The notes under the pieces: model-generated
What the model was told of the DNA's origin: nothing
Database searches by the model: none
The model's input: the letters and a program-made list of their open reading frames with translations, nothing else
Program-made: the position numbers and the translations under genes
Shown: positions 1-5,316 of the stretch, piece after piece
Numbering within the stretch: position 1 is the first letter of the stretch
Layout of the letters: each line of letters starts with the position of its first letter
Origin: CAZAMP01 sp964486455
Lineage (GTDB): Bacteria > Eisenbacteria > RBG-16-71-46 > CAZAMP01
Direction: 5' to 3'
Length of the DNA: 5,564 nucleotides
NCBI GenBank assembly: GCA_964486455.1
Contig: CAZAMP010000088.1
Location: 1-5,564 of the forward strand

Positions 1-101
1 GGGAACGGAAGAAATAGCTGTCGTCAGAGGGAAGAAATAGTTGTCGCCGGACAGAGGCGACCTGGACCGAGGAAAAAGTCCGGTCGCTGCTGAAGCTTGG
101 A
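1..101 (+). promoter_or_regulatory. Leader with direct repeats and mutually exclusive hairpins, upstream of the orphan gene
   Basis: Two 19-base direct repeats lie at 7-25 and 30-48; both begin GGAAGAAATAG and differ at two positions (18/41 and 24/47). Downstream, three helices compete. Helix A pairs GTCGCC (43-48) with GGCGAC (56-61) around a 7-base loop. Helix B pairs GCGACC plus GGAC (57-62, 64-67) with GTCC plus GGTCGC (78-87), ten pairs with one bulged T at 63 and a purine-rich loop at 68-77. Helix C pairs CCGGAC (47-52) with GTCCGG (78-83). Such a layout can act as an attenuator or translational switch, but no known riboswitch is recognised. No promoter is called. The same stretch is also open in the frame of the downstream gene from base 18, so part of it could be coding. 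Confidence 0.35.
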
Positions 102-977
102 ATGGCTCAGGTCAAGAGCTGCTTTGAGAAGAAGGGAACTGGGATGGCGGCTACGTACAAGTCAACTGGTGCGGCCTTCGTTTGGCGACGACCTCTCACG
201 TACGAGGAGCGCAAGGCAAAAGCCGCCGTCGTCGAGAAGGAGATACTCGGGCGTGTCACCGAATCAAACACGATCACTTGCAGCCGTGCCTTGACGCGCA
301 CCGGGTATCGCTACGCCATCCGTGAGATCCGGGGCATGAATGACATTCCATTCTACGCGGAAGTGACGGATCCTCTGGACGAGAAATCCCGTGAACTTGA
401 CCCCTTGGTCCCAGCAACGAACTTCGCTCTCGCTCTTTTGGCCGGAGCGTCAGCAGTGCCCACGGAGCTGATGCAGAGCTACGTCGACGGTGAAGATGCC
501 ATCTTGATGAAGTCAACTGAGGGGTATACCTCCGACATGAGAATGAAATTCCAGAAGGAGGGGGCTCCTGAGATCAAGCGCCGCTTGTCAGCGATCCTCG
601 ATCGGGCTGAGCGCAAAGGAGATGGTGATAGATCTGAGTTCACGTTCAGCATGTCCTGGGTAGACGTCGACGCGCCTCGGAAGAAACCCGACTCCTCAGG
701 TGGTCTGCGGTCCCTGATTTGGATCCCGGCACTCATCGCGAGTCTCGTCGCTGGGTCACTTCTCAACGATGCAGACAATTCGGAACCCGTACGGCAGGTC
801 TCGGTGGACTACACTCTTGTGGCATCCGTGGATCAGAACGATCCTGGAGACGATGTGGCTTTCTGTTCGGAGTCTAGCCACGATCCATCGTTCGCACCAG
901 AAAGCCCTCTCCCGGTCGAGAGCATCTACCTTGCGGAGAGTTCACATGATCCCGCGGTGAACAACCCATACACGTAG
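102..977 (+). CDS. Orphan single-pass membrane protein of unknown function
   Basis: The frame encodes 291 residues from the ATG at 102. I do not recognise a family. Residues 1-200 are charged and look soluble, with mixed helix and strand character. Residues about 204-221 (SLIWIPALIASLVAGSLL) form one hydrophobic membrane helix. It is preceded by Arg203 and Lys194-195 and followed by an acidic stretch, so the predicted topology is N-terminus inside and C-terminus outside. The roughly 70-residue tail is acidic, rich in Ser, Pro and Asp, and carries ESSHDP twice (257-262 and 279-284). The start is uncertain: the ATG at 102 has only a weak site, whereas the ATG at 144 (Met15, giving 277 residues) is preceded by AAGGGA with a 6-base spacer. 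Codon use appears less biased to G/C at third positions than in the neighbouring operon, hinting at separate ancestry. It is convergent with the TRAP operon and shows no link to it. Length and uniform open frame support a real gene; function is unknown. Confidence 0.6.
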   Translation: MAQVKSCFEKKGTGMAATYKSTGAAFVWRRPLTYEERKAKAAVVEKEILGRVTESNTITCSRALTRTGYRYAIREIRGMNDIPFYAEVTDPLDEKSRELDPLVPATNFALALLAGASAVPTELMQSYVDGEDAILMKSTEGYTSDMRMKFQKEGAPEIKRRLSAILDRAERKGDGDRSEFTFSMSWVDVDAPRKKPDSSGGLRSLIWIPALIASLVAGSLLNDADNSEPVRQVSVDYTLVASVDQNDPGDDVAFCSESSHDPSFAPESPLPVESIYLAESSHDPAVNNPYT

Positions 978-1026
978 GCACGGGCGACATAGGAGCGCCG
1001 ATTCCTCGCCTCCATTCGCGAAATGC

Positions 1027-1050
1027 CCCGGCCCCTTTCGGGGGGCCGGG
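1027..1050. terminator. GC-rich hairpin, likely (bidirectional) terminator
   Basis: CCCGGCCCC (1027-1035) pairs perfectly with GGGGCCGGG (1042-1050) around the loop TTTCGG, a nine-pair all-G/C stem. It starts 50 bases after the stop codon of the orphan plus-strand gene, where a terminator is expected. On the plus strand the tail is CCTTACACC, without a true T run. On the minus strand the stem is followed by GCATTTCG, slightly more T-rich. It could therefore stop both convergent transcripts, though the poor T tract lowers confidence in factor-independent termination. Confidence 0.55.
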
Positions 1051-1097
1051 CCTTACACCGAACCGTCGGCGACCAGCACCGCTACCTGCACGGATTG

Positions 1098-1129
1098 TCA
1101 TTATGTGGGGCACATAACGTCCATAATGA
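1098..1129. repeat. Nested, mutually exclusive inverted repeats
   Basis: The inner perfect palindrome is TTATGTG (1101-1107), spacer GGG, CACATAA (1111-1117). An outer perfect repeat pairs TCATTATG (1098-1105) with CATAATGA (1122-1129). They share bases 1101-1105, so as RNA only one can form at a time. A short direct repeat TTGTCA flanks the cluster at 1095-1100 and 1134-1139. The block is noticeably more AT-rich than its surroundings. It could be an operator-like protein-binding site or an RNA switch; no gene start nearby supports either role. Confidence 0.4.
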
Positions 1130-1444
1130 TGCGTTGTCAAATCGGTGCCGGTAGTAGGAAGTTCAGCTGGCTCGCGGTCTCCAAACAGAGCGCTCCGCAA
1201 ACTCAACTCGGTCTCAAGCTTCTGCTCGTGCTGTAGCCGACCACACGTCTGACACTTGTAGCGAATCTTGACCTTGCGCCTTCTCTGTAGCGACCGGAAA
1301 CTGATGTCCCCCTTTCCCTCCTGAAATCGCCTTGCGTGTCCTTCAGTCCGAAGGCGGCACGACACGAAGACAGAGAGTGGAATTCTCCTCGGTAGGTAGT
1401 GCCGACTCACGTACAGCTGCACAGACGCAACCGCCTGCTGCTCC

Positions 1445-2722
1445 CTACTTCACCCCGAACAGATTCACCAACCACAGGCTCAGTGCGGGGAAGTACGTGA
1501 TGATCACGAGCGCCAGCACCAGGATTCCGAGGAACGGAAGCGACGCGCGATACACTTGGATCACGGGCCGCTGGAATCTAAACGACGAGATGAAGAGATT
1601 GAGCCCCACCGGCGGTGTCGAGTATCCGATCTCCAGGTTCGTGAGGAAGATGATCCCCAGGTGCACGAGGTTCACGTCGTAGCCGACCGCCACCGGCACG
1701 ATGAGCGGCACCACGACGATAAGCGCCGAGAAGATGTCCATGAGACAGCCGACGACTAAGAGGAAGACGTTCAGCAGCAGCAGGAACATGAGCTTTGACG
1801 TGACGTACTGCTGGATCCACGCGAGGATCTTCATCGGGACCTCGGCGTCGACCAGGTAGTTGGTGAGCCCCAGGGCGGCGCTCAGAATGACGAGAATACC
1901 GCCCACGAGAATCATGCTTTCCTTGACGATGTCCCCGAGCTTTCGGAACGGGATGTCGCGGTAGATGAACACTTCGACCACGAGCGCGTAGCAGGCCGTG
2001 ATCGAGGCCGCCTCCACGATTTTCAGCACTCCACCGTAGATCCCGCCCAGCACGATGAACGGCAGCGGGATCTCCCACGCCGCATCCTTGAGGGAGGGCC
2101 AGACCTCCCGCCAGGAGACGCGCTTGCGTCGGATGCCGGCGCGCTTCGCCACCCCGCGCGCGTAGGCCGAGAGCAGCACGATGAGCAGCATGCCCGGTAG
2201 TAGCCCCGCCACGAACATCTGATCGACGCTGACCGACGCGATGTAGGCATAGAGAATGATCGGGAGGCTGGGCGGAAAGAGCAGGCCCAGGCTGCCGGAC
2301 GTCGTCAACAGGCCGAGCGAGAAGCGCTCCGGATAACCGTTCTTCAGGAGCGCCGGGAGCAAGAGCCCGCCCATCGCGATGATCGTCACGCCGGACGCGC
2401 CGGTGAACGCGGTGAAGAGCGCGCACCCTAGGAGTGCGACGACGCCCAATCCACCCGGAAACCAACCCAGCAGAGAATCTGAAACGCGAACGATCCGCCG
2501 CGGCGTTCCGCTCTCGGCAAAGAGGTAGCCGGCGAACGTGAAGAGCGGAATCGCGATGAGCATCGGCTCTTCGGCGATACGAAACATGTCGATCGCGACC
2601 GACGCCGCCGAGATGTCCGCGGCCGCGAACGCGAGAAGCGCCACGAGCCCCAAGATCACGAAGAGTGGGGCTCCGAAGAGCGCGCTCAGGCCGATCCCGA
2701 CTCCGAGAAGCAGTGCGCTCAT
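1445..2722 (-). CDS. dctM: TRAP transporter large membrane subunit (DctM family)
   Basis: This 425-residue inner-membrane protein is the ion-coupled permease of a tripartite ATP-independent periplasmic (TRAP) transporter and works with DctQ and the periplasmic receptor. Length matches the family (about 425-430). It is hydrophobic throughout, with about a dozen membrane segments. Family landmarks are visible: ALFTAFTGASGVTIIAMGGL near 101-120, the re-entrant loop GSLGLLFPPSLPIILY (143-158) followed by VAGLLPGMLL (171-180), the VEAAS motif (236-240) in place of the common PTEAA, and the second-half loop EIGYSTPPVGLNLF (364-377). In solved SiaQM-type structures the two helical-hairpin loops form the sodium and substrate sites; applying that here is inference. 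The ATG overlaps the dctQ stop as ATGA and has only a weak upstream AAGG, so translation probably depends on coupling. It is the last gene of the operon, ends in TAG, and has no obvious terminator immediately after it. Confidence 0.95.
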   Translation of the reverse strand: MSALLLGVGIGLSALFGAPLFVILGLVALLAFAAADISAASVAIDMFRIAEEPMLIAIPLFTFAGYLFAESGTPRRIVRVSDSLLGWFPGGLGVVALLGCALFTAFTGASGVTIIAMGGLLLPALLKNGYPERFSLGLLTTSGSLGLLFPPSLPIILYAYIASVSVDQMFVAGLLPGMLLIVLLSAYARGVAKRAGIRRKRVSWREVWPSLKDAAWEIPLPFIVLGGIYGGVLKIVEAASITACYALVVEVFIYRDIPFRKLGDIVKESMILVGGILVILSAALGLTNYLVDAEVPMKILAWIQQYVTSKLMFLLLLNVFLLVVGCLMDIFSALIVVVPLIVPVAVGYDVNLVHLGIIFLTNLEIGYSTPPVGLNLFISSFRFQRPVIQVYRASLPFLGILVLALVIITYFPALSLWLVNLFGVK

Positions 2723-3381
2723 GACACCGCCTTCTCGCCCGACGGTGCGGGGAGCTCAGACTCCACCGGAGCCGGAGCCAGCACATCCTGGGGGCCGCGC
2801 CAGGCGTTCAAAACGAAGCGATAGCTCATGAGCGCCATTGCGAATGGCATGATGCTCATGAGTACCCACACCGGAATCGAGAGAAACGACGTGGTCTTGA
2901 ATTCGAACTCGTCTACGAGAAGCCGGTACGACGCGCTCGAGAGCGCGAGCGTCACACCGGCGGCGAGCAGCCGGAGAAGCGCATGAATGCCACGGCCCGC
3001 CCCACCTCGGACGAGTCGTGAAAGCACGTCGATGTTGATGTGACGGTCCCTCGCCGTCGCGAGCGCGGCCCCGAGGAAGCCGATCCAGAGCACGGCGTGA
3101 CGAAGAAGCGGGTCCACCCAGATGAGCCCCGTTGAGAAGAAGTTCCGCAGGATGATTTGCGTCAGCGACAAAAGCACCATCGAGATCAGGAGCAGTGTGA
3201 TGGTCCCACGCTCGAACCAGGCCACACCCTTGAGCCACGCGCGCATCCAGCCACGCTTGCCGGCCGTGAGCCGAACGACGGCGAGAACGAGAATGGCGAG
3301 CCCGGTCACGACGACATAGGTGGAGCCGGGTGAGATCCGCGTGAAGAAAAGCGCCCCGACCGAGTCGATGAAGCCGGTCAT
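2719..3381 (-). CDS. dctQ: TRAP transporter small membrane subunit (DctQ family)
   Basis: This 220-residue inner-membrane protein is the small subunit that packs against DctM and helps dock the receptor. The family core is clear: an amphipathic stretch and helix at about 55-77 (FERGTITLLLISMVLLSLTQ), the motif from WVDPLLRH to LWIGFLGAALATARDRHINID (88-118), a third helix at about 131-151 and a fourth at about 167-189. Beyond the usual four helices there is an additional N-terminal hydrophobic segment at about 20-38, which makes the protein longer than many DctQ subunits. The C-terminal 25 residues form a soluble Pro/Glu-rich tail. The start codon overlaps the dctP stop as ATGA, and no Shine-Dalgarno sequence is visible upstream, so re-initiation from dctP is the likely mode. 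The 3' end overlaps dctM by four bases. Confidence 0.93.
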   Translation of the reverse strand: MTGFIDSVGALFFTRISPGSTYVVVTGLAILVLAVVRLTAGKRGWMRAWLKGVAWFERGTITLLLISMVLLSLTQIILRNFFSTGLIWVDPLLRHAVLWIGFLGAALATARDRHINIDVLSRLVRGGAGRGIHALLRLLAAGVTLALSSASYRLLVDEFEFKTTSFLSIPVWVLMSIMPFAMALMSYRFVLNAWRGPQDVLAPAPVESELPAPSGEKAVS

Positions 3382-4421
3382 TCGGGCGTCGTCGCGTCCG
3401 CGCGACGTAACTCGAGCGTCGCGATGACGCGATCGAGAAGGGAGCGCGGGTAGAGATCGTCAGCAAGCTGATCCCACACGCGTTCGGCATGCTCCATGAG
3501 CGTCGCGAGCTGCTCCGCGTCGGGTGAGACGATCTGAATGCCGTTCTCCGTGATGGCGGCGAGCGCGTCGGCGTTTTCTTTTCGGGTCGCCTGTACGAGC
3601 GCGTCCAGGTGGCGACGCGCGATCGAACGGACCGTCTCCTGGTGTTCGGGTGGGATCTTGTCGAATTTCTTCTTGCTCACGACCAATGCCCCGGTCGCGT
3701 GGGAGACGGGAATGTCACTCATGTAGGTCACCCGCGTGAACCATTGGAGCGCGATGCAGGCATACGGCGACGCGTAGACACCATCGATCATCCGTGTCTG
3801 GAGCGACGTCATCACATGCGGAATCGAGAGCGGTATCGGCGGAATCTTGAACACGTCGAACATCGCTTCCGCGATCGGATCGCCCTCCCAGAGCCACATC
3901 TTGACCGATGACATGTCCTCTTGAGATCGAACCGGAATGTTGGTGAAGAGATACACCGGACCCACTTCCGCCCAGCCGAGAAAAACGTAGCCGCTCTCCA
4001 GCATGATCCGCTCGAGCTCCTCGTCGATCGCTTGGTGGACGAGGTCGACCTCTTCATTTGTGCGCAGCAGGAACGGAAGCTCCAGGACCCGCGCGGCGGG
4101 CGCAAACTCCCCGAGCCCGACGCCGGTGAACCCGCCGCCATGCAGCTGTCCATTGCGGATTCGTCTCAGTACGACCTTTTCGTCGCCCTGAACCATGTTG
4201 GGATAGAGTTTGAAGCCGACCGCGTTGCCGGTCGCGGTGCGGATCTCTTCATCCATCTCGTTCATGACCCTCATCCACGTCGATCCGTCCGGCGCGAGCG
4301 TGGCGATCTTCAACAGATGCTTCGGCTTGGATCCGGCTTCCGTTTCTGTCGTCGCGGCCATGGAGACGGCAACGGCAATGAGGCCGATCATGAGTAGTTT
4401 GATCGCGTGAGAGCGGTTCAT
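3378..4421 (-). CDS. dctP: TRAP transporter periplasmic solute-binding protein (DctP family, TatT-associated type)
   Basis: This 347-residue protein should be the periplasmic receptor of the TRAP system. Residues 1-29 are a signal peptide: Asn-Arg-Ser-His-Ala-Ile-Lys at the start, a hydrophobic core (LLMIGLIAVAVSMAA) and probable cleavage around Ala29. There is no cysteine lipobox. Family features follow: KIATLAPDGSTWM (38-50), FKLYPNMVQGDEKVVLRRIRNG (70-91, given in part), and SLQTRMIDGVYASP (206-219), which matches the canonical ALQTGVVDG segment. The striking departure is at VKMWLWEGD (173-181): most DctP proteins read K-x-R-V/T here and the Arg clamps a ligand carboxylate, but this protein has Trp176. 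Other aromatics are nearby. This fits the class paired with TatT lipoproteins, for which hydrophobic ligands have been proposed; the actual ligand cannot be read from sequence. GGAGGT with a 5-base spacer precedes the ATG. It sits 16 bases after tatT and overlaps dctQ by four bases. Confidence 0.93.
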   Translation of the reverse strand: MNRSHAIKLLMIGLIAVAVSMAATTETEAGSKPKHLLKIATLAPDGSTWMRVMNEMDEEIRTATGNAVGFKLYPNMVQGDEKVVLRRIRNGQLHGGGFTGVGLGEFAPAARVLELPFLLRTNEEVDLVHQAIDEELERIMLESGYVFLGWAEVGPVYLFTNIPVRSQEDMSSVKMWLWEGDPIAEAMFDVFKIPPIPLSIPHVMTSLQTRMIDGVYASPYACIALQWFTRVTYMSDIPVSHATGALVVSKKKFDKIPPEHQETVRSIARRHLDALVQATRKENADALAAITENGIQIVSPDAEQLATLMEHAERVWDQLADDLYPRSLLDRVIATLELRRADATTPE

Positions 4422-4426
4422 GCCCC

Positions 4427-4432
4427 ACCTCC
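4427..4432 (-). promoter_or_regulatory. Strong ribosome-binding site of dctP
   Basis: On the minus strand GGAGGT lies 5 bases before the dctP ATG, inside the 16-base gap after tatT. It fixes the start of dctP and suggests efficient independent initiation, unlike dctQ and dctM. Confidence 0.75.
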
Positions 4433-4437
4433 GGCTG

Positions 4438-5316
4438 TCAGAAGAGATCGTTCTTGTTGTCCGCGAGGCGTTTCCCCATGCGTTGCGCGACTCGATTGAG
4501 CAACACGGCGTCGCGCATCAAGAAGGGATCCGCTTCCTCGAGCTCTTTGAGCGTCCGATCGAAGAGTTCCTCGTCGAAGACCTGACGGCAGTAGTACTTC
4601 GCGAAGAAGAAGTGCATCATCAGAAAGCCCCTGTCGGACTGGGCGAACCCCGCCTCGAACATTTCCAGCGCGCGCTCCGGATTGCCCCCCATCGGAGCGG
4701 GCCGAAGCGCGAGCGCGGTGCCCAGCAGCATGTACGGCATCCCGTGCATGTAGGATCCGTCCAACTCGACGACGCGCTCCGCGAGCAGCTCGGCACGCGG
4801 CAACTCGACCAGCGCGCTCGGGCTCGCCAGATTGATCTTGATCCAGCTCATCCAGCTGCCGGCCAGCCAGAGCAAACCCGGTACATCTTTCTCGTCGTAT
4901 CTCCACAGCGTGGCCTCGAAGTCCGCCAGGCCGTTCGGTCCGGCCGTGCTCTCGGGCGCGAGATCCGGGAACGCCCGAAACCCGTATTCCATTGCTGTCT
5001 CGTAAAGTCCGGAGGCGCGCTCGGGGTTCCATTCCTCCACAAAACCAATGCCGTAGCTAAAATAGAGCTGGCTTCCGAGGATGAGGAGCTTGGGATCTTT
5101 CGGCGAGGTTTCGATGAGGCCGTCGACCATGATGATGCCCGACGGCAGCCCGCTTTCGACCAGCTCCACGTCTCCATTCCTGTACGCCGCGACCAGCGCG
5201 TTGTCCATGATCGGGATCATCGTGCTGACGGCCGTCCGCTGCATGAGGCCGCATCCATCGGCCGACAGCAGAACGGCAAGGAGCGATGCGGTCGCGAGGA
5301 CCGTTGTGAGTTTCAT
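4438..5316 (-). CDS. tatT: TRAP transporter T-component lipoprotein (TatT family)
   Basis: The protein has 292 residues from the ATG at 5316. Family members are periplasmic lipoproteins made of TPR-like helical hairpins; Tp0956 of Treponema pallidum is the studied case, and it forms a trimer that contacts the P-component. Here an N-terminal hydrophobic segment (residues 3-18) ends at Ala-Asp-Gly-Cys22. The cysteine is well placed for lipidation, although -3 is Ala rather than Leu and -2 is Asp, so the lipobox is atypical. Residue +2 is Gly, with no Asp retention signal. Conserved-looking family segments are VPGLLWLAGSWMSWIKIN (145-162), ERVVELDGSYMHGMPYMLLG (180-199), GGNPERALEMFE (210-221) and AKYYCRQVFDEELF (239-252). 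I chose 5316 over the in-frame ATG at 5346 because GGGGAGGT lies 6 bases upstream and the signal peptide begins cleanly there. The start overlaps the stop of the preceding gene as ATGA, and dctP follows 16 bases later. It probably presents or channels ligand to DctP. Confidence 0.9.
   Translation of the reverse strand: MKLTTVLATASLLAVLLSADGCGLMQRTAVSTMIPIMDNALVAAYRNGDVELVESGLPSGIIMVDGLIETSPKDPKLLILGSQLYFSYGIGFVEEWNPERASGLYETAMEYGFRAFPDLAPESTAGPNGLADFEATLWRYDEKDVPGLLWLAGSWMSWIKINLASPSALVELPRAELLAERVVELDGSYMHGMPYMLLGTALALRPAPMGGNPERALEMFEAGFAQSDRGFLMMHFFFAKYYCRQVFDEELFDRTLKELEEADPFLMRDAVLLNRVAQRMGKRLADNKNDLF

Larger units (their letters stand above)
978..1444. other. Convergent intergenic region without a convincing gene
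   Basis: This stretch separates the 3' ends of the plus-strand orphan gene and the minus-strand TRAP operon. It holds a GC-rich hairpin near the orphan gene (1027-1050) and a nested inverted-repeat cluster (1098-1129). A minus-strand open frame crosses it and contains a lone CxxC motif near 1243-1254; it runs antisense into the orphan gene and through the hairpin, so it is not called as a gene. I found no clear intrinsic terminator immediately after the dctM stop, no tRNA and no insertion-sequence end. Confidence 0.6.

Noticed and set aside
69..83. GAGGAAAAAGTCCGG resembles the conserved GAGGAAAGTCCGG of bacterial RNase P RNA.
   Set aside because: It has two extra A residues, none of the other conserved RNase P RNA regions can be found, and an open protein frame follows at once. 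Resemblance is probably chance.
874..1422. A 182-codon minus-strand frame across the convergent intergenic region.
   Set aside because: It runs through the terminator-like hairpin and about 100 bases antisense into the orphan gene, lacks a good ribosome-binding site and gives no recognised domain beyond one CxxC; kept only as a weak finding.
1320..1444. Candidate terminator just after dctM.
   Set aside because: Only weak stems are visible (for example a 5-pair stem near 1427-1441 and CGCCTT/AAGGCG with a 17-base loop near 1329-1357), none followed by a T run on the minus strand.
1578..2786. A 402-codon minus-strand frame overlapping dctM.
   Set aside because: The translation is Arg/His/Gly-rich low-complexity sequence typical of a wrong frame in GC-rich DNA; dctM in the other frame is unmistakable.
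2756..3490. A 244-codon minus-strand frame overlapping dctQ and the end of dctP.
   Set aside because: It is an Arg-rich shadow frame; dctQ carries the family motifs.
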